Below are positions 50,411-63,265 of a stretch of DNA of 64,000 nt, piece after piece (position 1 is the stretch's first letter; each line of letters begins with the position of its first letter). The position numbers and the translations under genes were made by a program. This stretch comes from Sphagnum compactum (lineage: Eukaryota; Bryophyta; Sphagnopsida; Sphagnales). The DNA lies in assembly GCA_965153455.1 (NCBI GenBank), contig OZ234501.1:14744855-14808854 (forward strand). Direction: 5' to 3'. The notes under the pieces are model-generated. The model was given only the letters and a program-made list of their open reading frames with translations. It was not told the DNA's origin and did not search any database.

Positions 50411-53400
50411 AATCAATTATATGATTTAAAAAAAATGTAGTTGAAACACTTGATAAAGTTAGTTTAAAGGACCAAAAATGACATTTACATTGTATCCAAA
50501 TTATTTTAAAATATTTTTATTAATTTAACAAGACATCATTTTATTTACTGGCATACAACAATTCACTACAATTTTAATAATGTAAAATAAACAAAAATTT
50601 AAAGTTATCCTTTGCAGTCCTTTAAAAATAGGTCATACCCTCTTGGTACCCCAATCGTGAATGGACCCATTTATGACAAAAAATTAAAGTATACAATTAT
50701 GATGGCAAGGATGAAATGAAAATGGATGATAAAATCAATAATAAGGGATTTGGTCATGATAAATGTTTGGTAATTTGACATTAAAAAATAATCACTGTAC
50801 ATATCCTTATTTCTTTTCATGTATGTGTTATTTTGTGACATACTACTTATATTTCCCTGAAATTTGTGAAAAAATCTTTGATTGTTAGATTAAAATTTTA
50901 TGCAATATTAGGTCATCCTTGTTGCAAGACTATATGTCATGCAAATTATAATTATTGGTGGTTAATAAAAGATATTACATCACATTTGTAAATTATTTTC
51001 AATATGATTTATGAGTAATTTACTTGTGTTGGTTTAAAATCTTGATAGAATTAGCATTGAAACCATACTTCCATGAAATCAACCAAATGTGGGCATATTA
51101 ATGATCATGGTACCAAAAAAGAAGATTTAATGAAAAAAGAATTGCAAATGACTATTTTGGATTTTTAGTGCATTTACTATTTCATGATTATAGTGGATTG
51201 GTGTATGTTTATAACTATAATGATGTCATGTTACTCTAATTAAAAAATCCAAGAATAGAACTGGATACAATATATATAGATGTTCTTTTGAGTCCTTTTA
51301 AATAATTTGAGTCCTTGTGTTAATTTAATTTTAAAGGAATTAAAAAGAATATATTAAATAGTGCAATTGACTTGAATTTTTTTTCATGGGTAACTAATGC
51401 ATACATCTATGCGGAAACACTTGTGGAACACAAAGAAAAACACATTTTTTATAAGTATGAAAAAATAAAATAAAAATAAATCGAAATTTCAGCTCTCTTC
51501 CCATGGTTTCCACAACCCCAAAAACCAAGTAGAGCTTGAAATGCTTGTGCCCCAAGCCCCAAGCCTCAAGCTTACATTGAAAAAACGTGTGAAAATATGA
51601 AAAAATCCACCACAAACAACATATTTAAATTCAAAGACCAAGGCCGGGCAATAAATTCATTTTTGTCAGTGTGTTAATGCATGTTTGGGAATGTTCATAT
51701 AATGCATTTGATTAAATAATATACAACACAAAAAATTCTAAAGGTTATATAATCCATTCCAAAAGGGCCGCAAAGGAAAATAATTCCTTTTCTTTTGCTA
51801 TTTGGTTGATTTTTTATATTCACTAATTTAAAAATTGCATCCCCAATTGTTGACAACATGTTTCATGTGAGAAAATATGTCATGTTATCTATAAAAGCTT
51901 ATATATTAATTTTTTACATTTTTGATTTTTTACTAAAATATTTATGCATTATTACATACGCATGTGAAAAATCACCACCACCATGCAAATTATCAAATAT
52001 TTTTCACTTAAATTTATTCCACGTAGATTTTATATTTGGAAGATAATAAAAAGAAAATCCTTGAGTCATGTGTCCAAAAAGGAATATTGTAACCATGAAT
52101 ATGCCCATGTAAGAATTAAAGCCAAAATTCGAATTGGTCTATAATTTGTTTATAAATAAGTCTAAATTAGCTAAATATGTAATTGTCAATTTAGTAAAAT
52201 GAAAAAAAAAGAAACCTCATTGAGAATACATGTGAACCACTTCCAATTAGTTGTACAAAATTAATATTGCATAATTTTTTTATATTGGGTTATATGAAAT
52301 GTCGACTAAAATAATATTACATGAGTTTAAAAATCTTGGGCTAGTTGAAGTTGATTGACAAATCTTTTATTATATAAATATTGTATTTTGGGTTATGAAT
52401 AATGTAGGTGAAGAAATTTTTATTTTTTATCTAAAAACATTCAAATTAGTAGTCTTACAAATTTGATTAGCCAAATTTTAAGGTATAACTAGCAATGGTG
52501 TTGCATGTGATTTATTGATATTCTATGGTTAACCTCTTATAAGTAAAATTTTCTTAAAAGGTAAACTTGTCAATTTTAACATTCAACTTCCACCAATAGT
52601 TTTTTCATCATCTTAATTTGCTATGGGAAAAAAATGCAAACCTTTTTGAATCTTTTAATCACCTAATAATTGTTATATAAAATGTCATTGTTTTTCAAAT
52701 AACTTTGATTTTCATTTCTTTATAATACTGTTTCAATTATTATTTAATGAATCTACTTACCATATCAGATTTCTAATAGTTATTCAAGAAATTTATTTCT
52801 TATGGGGATAATGCACATCTTGTGCATGTTAGGTTGATTTTGTATGTATTTCTTGTCTTGTTCAATACTTTTTTTGTTTTAGAACACTGACTACTTTTTC
52901 AACATGTTTTTTTATTGTCACTTCTACCTCTTTGGACATTGGAGCTCAATCCATCTCCATTCACACATCTTCCAACATTGGCTTTTTTCCCAAGTCCAAA
53001 TCTATTAAGTTCAAACCTATTATATCTTTTTTAATACCACATCTTTCATGTCAAATTACTTATGTTATTCTTGATGTAAACTTCATCCATTTCCATATGC
53101 ATGTCTTTCAACATTAACTTTTTTTCAAACTTGAATTCAAGACCTTCCATGTTTCATGCTTCTAAATTACACGAGGTGCATTAAAATTGTTGAAAAAACA
53201 CAATTTAAACATGAAAATGGGATTGCCATTTGTGATGAGCGAATAAAAAAGGTTCAATCCTAAATGTTAAATCCAAAATGAAATAAGATTTTTTTAGTTA
53301 CATGCCACATGACCTAGGTTTAGGCTTACTTTAAGTGCCATGTGACTTAAGTTTAAGCTTGATCTAGGTTTAGGCCTAATTTAGGTGCCATGTGGCCAGG

Positions 53401-53860
53401 CCTATATTAAATGCCAAGTGGCCTAACCTATCCTTATGTTTACATGGCTTAGCCTATGTGCTAATGACCTAGAATATGGATGTGGATGTATCATGTGTCA
53501 TTGAACTACTGGTTGAACCCTTTGTTTAGCTAATTGCACCATAATCAAACTTACAATTAAAAATTTGATGACATCATACAACATTAGTGAATGAAGTTCA
53601 TCCACCCTAGGTTATAGTTCAAAACAATGTTTTATTGCAATAATAATCATTTGTAATTAAATTGGCTATTGTCATGATGTTGACATGTGGTTGACGTTTA
53701 TCATTGAAATGTCAATTTTGACTTATACTTGTCAACTTTCGTGGTTTTCAGCTACAAGTAATATATTTTAGTTGCAAAAATCATTTTTTGACTAAGTTTG
53801 TCATTTTCAATTACAAATTATAGTTTATGATGAATTGAAGATGTAGTTGCCAACGTGAGG
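50411..53860. other. AT-rich spacer
   Basis: No gene seen. 53.3-53.5 kb has loose repeats of gtgccatgtgrcctaggttt. Confidence 0.6.
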
Positions 53861-53867
53861 TTTTGTT

Positions 53868-54724
53868 TGAAGTGGGGGGAGAAGAATGAGAGATTTGATT
53901 GATGTGGGAAGATAAACATGGTTGTATTCATTACTTGTTTTGTGCTTGTAGATAGATGTACAATCCTAAATGTGGATTGTGTAGCCCCTTACAAGAGAAT
54001 TGGTGGCAATGTCAAGTTTTTATATAGAAGCTGGAGTGTTTTTTTGAGTTGTTTTCAAAATACACCTATTTTGCTATGAATTTGAGCTAGATTTGTGTGG
54101 TCTTTGATTCATACAGATAAACTTCATGGAATACAACAACTTGGAACCTGGGTGTTTACTTAATGACCTAGGTTTATATTGTGAGATTTAGATGTTGTTT
54201 GCACTTTCAATAATGTTGAGTATTGTTCCAACATTTGGAAGGGGTAGCACTTGAGCTTGTATGGTGGACCTGGTACTACAAATTTTGATTGGTGCTTTGG
54301 GAGGTGTATTTGACTGCACTTTGTGCTTTAAAGGTGCTTACTGCATGTTTTGTGCTTTGTCAATGTTTATTTATTCTAGATGCCTGTACATGTGAACATG
54401 GCAGTAGTGTTTTTTCACCAATTGAAAAATTTCAGGTCTATTTGGACATAATAACTTTGGTGGGCATGTGAATTGAACCATTCAAATACATTATGCAGCC
54501 ACATAAAAATATTGAAGGGGATGGGGGGAGGTGAACATGAAACATGATTGATGTAAGAAGACAAACTACAAAGTTCTACTCATTGTTTCAATGTGTCTCC
54601 AAATAGACGTAGAGATCTCGAATGTGGAGTGTGCAATCCCTTGCAAGTGAAATGGTGGCAATGTCAAGTTTTTGTATAGAAGAAGGTGGGCCCTTCTTTC
54701 ACATTCAGATTCTTGAGTTGTTTT
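53868..54724 (+). repeat. Pair of about 190-bp direct repeats, possible small LTR (TRIM-like) element
   Basis: 53868-54056 and 54520-54724 share gtgggggga.., gattgatgt..gaaga.a.ac, aatgtggattgtg..cccctt, ggtggcaatgtcaagttttt, tatagaag and gagttgttttc. The intervening 460 bases are non-coding. No primer-binding site matching the usual tRNA-Met complement was seen after the left copy, so the TRIM reading is only a possibility. Confidence 0.5.
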
Positions 54725-54744
54725 CTACTTATTAACACCATTGT

Positions 54745-54925
54745 CAGATTGGCCAATCATAATGATTGATCCAGGTGGTTTCCTATTATTAGTCCCCAAC
54801 CTATTCAGAGACCCAACTTCATTTTTATGGGTGGGGTTGCAAAAATGTAAATAACTAAAACTTGGATGTGAAATGTTTTGGCACGCGGTCACACAGTGAG
54901 CATTACTTGGGATGCTCTTATTGAG
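54745..54925. mobile_element. Partial second copy of the 15.2-15.6 kb MITE
   Basis: It shares the blocks ataatgattg-tccaggtggttt, tattagtcccc-acctatt, gtggggttgc and ctaaaacttggatgtgaaa with 15440-15640, and ends in gggatgctctta. The left half of the MITE is not found here. Confidence 0.7.
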
Positions 54926-55099
54926 ATCACTGGCACTGATTTGTGTGGGCCATTATAAAAAGTACTTCATGTGCTTTGTAGCTCTATATATCTAAGGAAT
55001 AATTTCATGGTAGTTAACTCTCATTTTTTTCTCCAAACGACTTTAAAAATAAATATAGGGTGCCTGTTAATGATATATGTATATATATATATATATAAC

Positions 55100-55524
55100 A
55101 AAATTTTAAATTCACACCTTTTTTGGTTAAATTCACACCCTTCGTACGTCCGATTTTATGCAGATTAAACTTTAAGAGTATGTTCCTTTATCAGTTCAAT
55201 TAGTTCTACTGGCAAGTTCTCGAGTTGTGCCCTGATTGACCACAGACCCCACACTTGCGTCCTTCCACGTATTCAAAGTGAGACTTGTCTCTGGTCGTGC
55301 TTGTCTTGTTCTTAAAGCCTGCAGGTCTGCCGCGTTTCTTGGCCACGACCAAGGGCTCTTAAACTTGAACATCAGGCGTATCCAGGACCTGTATGATTAA
55401 TGTGACAAAGTAATGTCACATACAGGGGGGTGGGGCAGACACAGTCAAATTTAATCTGCATATAATGGGACGTGCGAAGAAAGGGTGTGAATTTAACCAA
55501 AAAAGGTGTGAATTAAAAATTTTC
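55100..55524. mobile_element. Non-autonomous TIR DNA element with about 70-bp arms
   Basis: The left arm (55100-55169) and right arm (55451-55524) are near-perfect inverted copies. Each contains ttcacacc twice, separated by ttttttggttaaa, and an inner atgcagattaaa. The arms enclose about 280 bases that include a minus-strand fragment with AT-hook and zinc-knuckle motifs. Long arms and such a tail suggest a Mutator-like element. A clear target-site duplication cannot be fixed because both flanks are TA-rich. Confidence 0.8.
55206..55358 (-). pseudogene. Transposase-like C-terminal tail (AT-hook plus CCHC zinc knuckle)
   Basis: A 50-codon stretch begins EPLVVAKKRGRPAGFKNKTS and ends RKCGVCGQSGHNSRTCQ before a TAG stop. 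KKRGRP is an AT-hook core and C-x2-C-x4-H-x4-C is a zinc knuckle, a pair common at the C-terminus of MULE/FAR1-like proteins. An in-frame TAA lies just upstream, preceded by VLDTPDVQV, so the reading frame continued further before decay. No DDE core is present inside the element. Confidence 0.75.
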
Positions 55525-55639
55525 CTATATATTTAAAATTCACTTCAATTTGATAAATGTGTCAAAAATTGGATTATGAGAATATATTTAAAATCTTCTT
55601 AATTTTGATTTAAAAAAATTCTTAAAATATTTAAAACAT

Positions 55640-57231
55640 ATTGTAGCATTAAAAAAAAAAAAGCGCCCTTTATCACGTATGCTTCATAAAAATATACAAA
55701 GAGAACTATAACCTCTCAGGTCAGGAACAATTTTAGAGATAAGAATTGATGAAAGTTTGATTTCAATTGTACACAATCATACAAAGGACGGAGGAGTCCC
55801 CATTATTCTACAAATGCAGGAGGCACGCCTTCTACTACTACTACTGCGCGGCCAGCTGCTTTGTCGACTATTGCAGCATACAACTAGAACTTGTATTATA
55901 CAATTTGCAGCCGAGCTGATCCTCATACGGTCGTGTGGCACCACTTACTACCCCTTGCAAAGAAGTGCAGCACGCAAGCTTCTCTAAGGTATATACAAGC
56001 TCGAGAGATATTGTCAACAAGAGTTCTGTGAGCAAGTCTAATGGCACGCAATTTAAAACCTGCAGTAGCTCCTCAAGAATTCATTCCTCAACAAATTTTG
56101 TCAAGATCAGCAGCTGCTGATCATCAGAAGCTGCTACATACATGACAAAATCATATTATAACTAATTAATTAATGAGGAGGATCTGCTAGATTCTAAAAT
56201 TCATCATGACTAGCAACAAATCTCATGACAATATTTGCAATGGATCTGCAATTTGTAAAAGGTTAATCGAGATTCTAATGATGATCTAGCTAGCTGGTTG
56301 CAGAGTACTGCTCCATTGCTGCTGCAGGATCTCATCATCATGGCTAGACTCTAAATTCATGATTTTGTAGCAAGAAATCTCATGCTGCAATTTCTAAAGG
56401 TTCGAGATTTTTATGATCTAGCTAGCTAGCTGGTTGAGTATTAGCACTGGGGCAGCTGCAGGATCTGTTAGATTTGCATAGATGCAGTTGGTCTTATTGA
56501 TGATCGATGGGGTCGTGCAAGCTGCACTCGGCTTGCTGGGTGGGTGGCAGCTGATTTCGTTACCACCCACGTATTATTCTAGAACTAGTCCTGGAGCAAT
56601 TTGGATCTGGAGCTGCTGCTGCTACAGGAAGAACTAGTTGCAGGGACGTGGTGATTAATGGAGCTAGATCATATAATTGCAGTGCAGATCTAGCAACAGA
56701 AGTTATTTGAGATCTAGAGCAGCTAGAAGAAGAATTTTATGGTATATGGAGCTGGCGTGCAGGTCTGCAACACATTTTTTACAGATCCCTGCAAGCTGCT
56801 GTATGCATGTGCAGCTGAATGCGTTTGGTGATCGATCGAGATTCACAGCAGCTGCACTAGTTAGTGCAGCTGATCGGATCAGTCCTACCGCTTGCAAGAG
56901 CTGGCAGATCTTCTTGTCTTATAGTAGGAAATTGGGATAAATATTTGGAGCGTGATCACGCTGCAATGGTCGAAATTTCAATGATCAGCCGCAGCTCGCG
57001 GCCAAATCGTACTTCGACAGCAGATAATATTGCGAATTGCGCGCAGGCAAGAGTACACGAGAATCGTCACCAGCATCTTTGTTTTGTTTAGTTTTTCAGC
57101 ATCCTTTCTTCTGCAACAGGGTAGAAGGTGGAGGAGGAGTAGAAGGAGGAGGAGATTAAGTAGGCGTTGCCCGGGTCTAGGGTTTGCGAATTGTACTTTG
57201 TAGAATGCTCTCAAACCCATGATACTGTCTT
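55640..57231. other. Region 3' of the aspartic protease gene, no gene seen
   Basis: About 1.6 kb dense in gcagctgc, ctagctagc and gatctag words, GC-richer than the sequence to the left. It may include the 3' untranslated region of the protease near 57.1-57.2 kb. The open frames on both strands show no family resemblance. Confidence 0.4.
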
Positions 57232-59238
57232 TTAGACGGTGTCACAAGCGACGGACCTGAAGCCGATCCGTTTTGCGGCAACGTCGAAAACCATCAGATG
57301 ATCTTGCTGCTGCACGTTCCCAAGGATACTGAACCCATCGATTCCTGCCATGGCCAAGCAAGTTGTGTCGGCAGTTGGGTCCAAGAGCAGGAAGTTATTC
57401 TCGGGCGCAAGGATGAAGTTGGCGCCGCCGGCGAAGTGGAACGTGACGGTAGGATATGCCGGATTCGCGACTCCCTTTGTAGAGAAACACAAATCGAGGC
57501 CTATGGCAGATCCATCCACTTTCGGGTAGTTAATTGTTCGCTGGATGGCCTGTCATACACAAACGTGACTCTCGAGATTAGGAAGGAAAACGACCGATTT
57601 CTCCTTGTAATTATCTGGTAGTTTTCTAGTCGTGTGTGATCGAAGCTTCTAGCAGTGTGTGATCTAGTGCAGGATTGATTTGATTCCCCACATGAAGATA
57701 TGTACCTGCAAGATTGGAGTATACGCAGCTTGCACCAAGTATGTGATGGTGGTGCCGGAGTCGATGATCAAGCCTCCGTTTCCGTTCGCAAGGATGTTAA
57801 AACTGTTAGCCGGGTAGTTCACTGGCACGCCGTTCACAGAAACGCCTGTCACTCCCGCGTAGTAGAAGGTGGGATTGACGGGATTGGAGACAATAGGGGT
57901 GTACGCGACACCGGCAGCGTTTGCATTTCCCAACAGCAGTGGACTCGTCCTGGTACTGTCTATGCCCACCAAACAGTAGGAGAAGATAGCGTCTATAGCT
58001 GAGTTGCGCATTTGCGAGACCAGAGAGACGGGTCCCTGTCCTAGACCCACGATACCATCTGCAGCTCCGAAATTGCCTTCGTTGGCAATTCCGCATCCGA
58101 ATCCGAAATTGGGCACGTTTCCGGCACTGCCGGCGAAAGACAGTGTGTCTGACGCAAACAACCCTTCCGTCACGGATCCATCTCCGTACCCATACCCGTA
58201 CTCGCAATCTCCTGCATTTGTGCAAGCGGTACTGGGCAATGCCTGTGACAGCCATGCAGAAGAAGAAACCAATCAGTCATTCTCTCATGATCATGATCAT
58301 GTAACAACAGATCATCTGCAACGCAAGAAAGGAACGTGAGTTGCTGCGTGGTGTGTGATCAAGTAGAGCTTGCTAACTGCATCACCTGGCACAAGGCGCT
58401 GGTGCAGGTGGCGAGTTTATAGGTGGAGGAGGCGGCGGGGTTGAAGAGAGGATCGTTTTGGGGGTAACAGGAATCGCAGGGCAAGCACTGTGTCCACATA
58501 AGATCACTACCAGTGTCGACGATCACAGTGGATTTTTGTGCGGGAGTGCCCAATGAAATTGGCATCAGATACTCTCCGTCACCACTGGAGACTTGACTCT
58601 GAAAGGACTTGGTGCCTCCGATTGCGATGTGATGAGCAATACTCTGAATGCGGTTGTTACCCCTCTTCAGAGCGTCAACAAACCTCTCCTTCAATGTCTT
58701 CTCGCTGGATGTGCTCCTCAGAGGCGACGCTGGGTGGTCTCTGTGTATCATCTCTGTTCTAATCACCTGTGCTCAACAACAAACACACAAACATCCAAAC
58801 ATGCCATGCAAGTCCTCAATGGAAGTCCTCAAAGCTCTCGGGCGCCGGATGCAACAATCACTAGCACCTTTTGTACTAGCTAGTCTTGCTGCAACTCTCG
58901 CTAGAGCCGGCGAGTCTGCATGGTACTCCACATCTCTGGACTAATTTGCGAATTAGCAGACCGGAATTGGCGTGCATGGAACTAGCGAGCTATATATATT
59001 CTGCAACTTATAATAGGAAGCGAAAGGTAAGTACTCTTGCCTGATCATGGTTTTGATGCTGCAAAAGAGCCCGCCTTGGAACAGGAGATTGCAACTCCCC
59101 TAGTCCCCACAGCTGAAACCCCACAACACATGAAGGAAGAAGAATTACTGCCAGAAACAGTAACGATGCCGCCACCTGCACCAAATGGCCAGTGCATGCA
59201 GGAGCTCCAGCGGTCTTCATGAGTCCAATGATCCCCAT
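57232..59238 (-). CDS. Nepenthesin-type aspartic protease (family A1), four exons
   Basis: Exons in coding order: 59238-59035, 58766-58386, 58242-57706 and 57549-57232, all phase 0, about 479 aa. The start is the first in-frame ATG. It begins a hydrophobic signal segment (VQVAASLLFLAVILLPSCVV, about residues 20-39). The propeptide carries TEMIHRDHPASPL, and the first active site is DTGSDLMWTQC (Asp152). The Cys-rich nepenthesin insert CLPCDSC follows, then YGYGYGDGS near the flap, then the second active site IIDSGTTITYL (Asp356). The end SILGNVQQQDHLMVFDVAAKRIGF is typical of plant CND41/nepenthesin-like secreted proteases. Both catalytic Asp are present, so it is probably active, in apoplast, vacuole or plastid. 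The exon 1 donor could instead be a GC donor at 59040 (see findings), which would shorten the protein by two residues. Confidence 0.92.
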
Positions 59239-59547
59239 GGATAATATTCTTGAGATTAAGTACTCCTCGACTGTCTGTCTCTCTGTCTGTCTGGTACTGC
59301 AGCTGCTGGATGGGTCAAGGCCTACTGCAGGAATATAAGAAGTTCCTGTATAATGAGTTTGTCCAGCTGCTGCTGCAGAGATCAGCAGCTGCAATTACTC
59401 TTAAACTTCTAGAGCTTCTTCTTACATGCTTTGCAAGCGATGAAACTCCACAAACAGCTGATCAGCTAACTGTGCTGCAATTACTGATGTATGTCGATTG
59501 ATCTAGCAAACTCCAGAATTGCCTTGCTCAACAATGGAATTGGTGGC

Positions 59548-59556
59548 TTATATATA
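59548..59556 (-). promoter_or_regulatory. Possible TATA box of the aspartic protease gene
   Basis: TATATATAA on the minus strand about 310 bases upstream of the ATG. It is the best-placed TATA-like match in the 700-base upstream region, which is otherwise rich in CAGCTG-like words. Confidence 0.35.
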
Positions 59557-59961
59557 CAAGATCTGAAAAGAGATCTAGTCAATGAGTGATGATGCTAGAC
59601 CTTTCTCTGCGGCAACAAAAAAATCTAGTTCAGCAGCTACGAACATGATACACCCCTTCTCCCCTTCTCCCCACCTCACCCCACCCCCATCCCACCTCCG
59701 CCACAACTTTTCCAAGATTCTCTAGTGGCAGATCTCATGAGGACTAGTAGCAGCAAGCTCGCAGCAGCAATTACAGCTGCTGCTGGCTGCATTGACCAGT
59801 CAGTCAATGCACAGTCAAAAGGTGATCCGCTGCTGCTCCTGCAATAGGGTCTAAATCATAATCATAATTATTTGAGCAGCAGCAGCAGCAGCCGTGCCAA
59901 TAAAGATCAGTCTCCCCAAAACCCAAAAAAACCCAACAAAATGAAATGATCAGAAAAGAAA

Positions 59962-60337
59962 ACAAGGGGTTTGTCACACTGTGAGTGACCTTGCCATTTA
60001 CATTAAAAAGTATCTTAAAGGAAAAAGAAGAATTATGGAAACTCAAATGTTTCACTGGTCACCCAAAAAAAGTAATCTGAACAGAAAATCCTCTAAAAAA
60101 GAAACCAAAAATCCTTAAATATATTATTAGAACTCTATAATAACTGATCAATCTCAAGTTTCAACACAAGCCAAAATATATATCATCTTTTGAAAAAAAT
60201 CCTCATATAAAAGTAGGTTTACAGACCTATTATTACAGACCTAGTATGGGCCAAAGTCCCTGAAGCTACTATCACTCTATAATGAATCTAAACACAATAA
60301 ATATCCTTAAGGGCCTTGGTAGTAGGCAAGGCCAACA
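59962..60337 (+). repeat. Family A repeat, full-length copy downstream of the protease upstream region
   Basis: Starts aaggggtttgtcacactgtg and ends ggccttggtagtaggcaagg followed by ccaaca, about 375 bp. The start reads agtgaccttgcc, so its left terminal repeat is degraded by one base. Confidence 0.8.
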
Positions 60338-62760
60338 AAAAGGTTGCAAAACCGTTAAACATGCAAACACACTAATAATTAAATTTGTGCTTTCTAAGTT
60401 GCTACAAAAAAGGCTTTCAATTCTATCTATATTGCAAACAAATCAAAACATGCATTGAGCAAGCACTTTATAAGTGTGATCAATCTCTAGTGTATTAGAG
60501 ATAATTACATATTCCTGATCATAATCTAGTTAATCTAGATTAAATCATACTGATTAATATATATGCAGATTATAGTTATCTACAGTAGAATCCACCCCTA
60601 TAAATTATAATAGATAGTTGTCTAGATTAGAGTATATTTAAACATTAATTTATCTTAATCAAGCCACAATCAGAATTAATGTGCTAAGTTGATGTTAGGG
60701 TTTTTTTCGGTTGCATTCACATGCAGAATGTTAACTAACTTGAAATATTAGGTGGAATCTAATCTCTAGCACATAATGTTAAGTAAAAGCAGTTTTTAAA
60801 AAAGGGGCTTTAAGTCAATATTAAGTTTTCATGGTTTTCTTAGGTGTGAATGGACAGAAAGAAGTTAACTAACTTTTATATTAGTAACATATTTAAATGT
60901 TAGCTTACTTGACACTACAAGACCTAACACTAGGTCTAATTGTAGCTTAAATCTTTAAATATGTTTAGAATTAGATCCTGATCATAATCTATTTGTGTTG
61001 TGTACAGTTTGTGAGCATAGCTCATTTGAATTAGTTCCAGTTTAAAACTCATTGAAAGCTGATCTCTACTTGGGATGGAAATTTCATTTCCCCACATGTG
61101 TTTAATCGGTAAAATTCATGGGTTATTTCACACATTGGAAATCGGAATAATTTTTTGTTTCGAACATATTTTGAGTGGAAAATTATATATTGAAAAAAAT
61201 TGCATGTGTGCACTTTTTATACTTGATATTGATGACCAGATTTTTTGATTTTATTTTGTTAAAGTGAATTGTAGATGACTGTATATTTTGAATTTCAAGG
61301 GAATTTTTTTGACTATTCCCTTTGTGGGGTTGGGGCTAGGGAGGGATATCATGTGCAGCCCTAGATACTAGATGGGACAAATGCATGTACTTATAAGTGT
61401 ACTCTCAATGGAAATGGAGAATATTACATAGAAAAATTCAGGTGTGAACACAAGATGTGCAAGAAAGACCAAAAAGCTGAAGAAGAACTAAACTCCAAGT
61501 TCCTGGGTGGGCTTTTTTAAAACAAAAAAGAAAAGGAGTTGAGGTTGTTGGTAGGTTTGGTTGGTTGGCTGAGCAAATTAGCTGCACGACCCACCCCCTC
61601 CCAAAGAAAGGGGAAAGAAGAAAGAGTGTACACTAGTTAGTGTGCATGGATGGATATAAGGCATGACCACATTGCTTGCTGATTGTAGAGGAGAGGGGAG
61701 CTTTCCAATTAGGAGGGGGCCAAGGTTGCAATGGGGAGAAACTTTGACATTTTTCAAAGCAAAGAAGAATATATGCAGGTGGGGACTCATTTGGATGGTT
61801 ATACTACTCATTCATAATGGACAAGAGTATGAACAGATTCCACTTGACTTAGTAGACCTTTGAGTGTGCAACTTTTGCTGTAGTAAATCATAAAACTAGC
61901 TAGGCTCTCTAGCTAGCTACTAGTAGTGCCCACACTTCTTCTAGCCTCCAACTATAAATCCAACTTTTTATTTTGAACTTCACTTTTTGAAGATTCCAAA
62001 AAAACATGACTAGAAAGGTGTTTTACATGATTGAATCTATCCTTGCCTTAGACTCCACAAAGGCCAAAACATGAACTAGGGAATTGTTGGGTCATCTACC
62101 TATGGGTGAGAGGAAAAAGAAAAAGAGGGTTTATAGAGAGAAGAAGAAGCACGTGTCATTCTTAACTAGAACTAGATTTGGGTAAAGTGCCCATAATTTC
62201 TTGTACAACAAAACTTAGGTGCCACCAAACAACACCATATCAAAAGCCTCCGTAGTCATGAGTCTTAGGTGAGGCCAAAAGATTAGGTCCATTGTTTCAA
62301 CAACACTCAGAATATTAGGTTACTGTTCCGGAAAGGAACACAAAATAAAAAGTGTTGAAAAACAAGTTCCTTTCAGTTCGCATAACAAGATCCCGCAAAC
62401 ATTATTATATGTTTGTTTGATGAACAGTACATGAAGTTTTCTCCTATACACTGGTGTCCACAAGTGTCTAGTGGAACTGTTAATTTCATGAGGGACAGCA
62501 CTCGAAATTAAATTTATTTACAAAATTACAAAAATTCTTATTTTTTTGCTAATTTATCTGATAACTTGAGTTGGGTTCTTCTTCTTTTTGTCCAATTTTT
62601 TGGGTGATTTTTTCAACAAAAAATGGGGAAATTGCACATGCAAATGGGAAAATGGGGTCATGTGTCATCAACTCCAAAATAAAATATTGTCTCTTCTTTT
62701 TCTCTCCCTCAAAGTCCCTCTAAATTTGCTAGCACACTAATGTATTGTGTATGTGTACTA

Positions 62761-62828
62761 GTGTTGTGTGGGTTCCCTTTCAAGAGAACCTCTAGTGTTG
62801 TGCGGGTTCCCTTTCAAGAGAACCTCCA
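62761..62828 (+). repeat. 34-bp tandem duplication with internal near-palindrome
   Basis: Two units of gtgttgtgygggttcccttt followed by caagagaacctcya, differing at two positions. Each unit contains ggttccctttcaagagaacc, which is almost its own reverse complement. Confidence 0.85.
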
Positions 62829-63224
62829 GTCTTGGTTTTGATTTATAAATAAATAAACTTGGAGGTTCTTTGGATGCGGGTTTGAGCCTGATTCTTTTCA
62901 TTCTAAAATCTTGTAGTTTTGATTTTGACACATTTTTTTTCAAATTCAAGTACCTTCAAACCCAATTCAAAACCAAGTCGAGATCCATGTACACTTTACA
63001 CACTCCCCTATGCTAAATATTGTATAGGTACAAAGTTTTATAACCAATAAAAATCAAGATTTATATCATTATGGAGTTCAACAATTTTAAAAAACTAATA
63101 CTTACTTTGAAGTTGAGCCTACTTAACAAATTTTTTTTAAAAAAAATCAACTTCCCTACTTAAGAATCTGCCCCTCTTTTCAAAAAAGTTTTTTTTTTGC
63201 AATTTCAATTTTGGATCCAAATGT

Positions 63225-63226
<2 letters not shown>

Positions 63227-63261
<35 letters not shown>
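63227..63261 (+). repeat. (AT)n microsatellite
   Basis: About 17 perfect AT units in spacer near the window end. Confidence 0.9.

Positions 63262-63265
<4 letters not shown>

Noticed and set aside
57806-58255. 149-codon minus-strand frame in a second phase within the protease
   Set aside because: Arg-rich translation of the protease exon in the wrong frame.
56280-59000. Dense agctgc and ctagctag words as a regulatory cluster
   Set aside because: They are spread evenly and look like local composition, not ordered sites.
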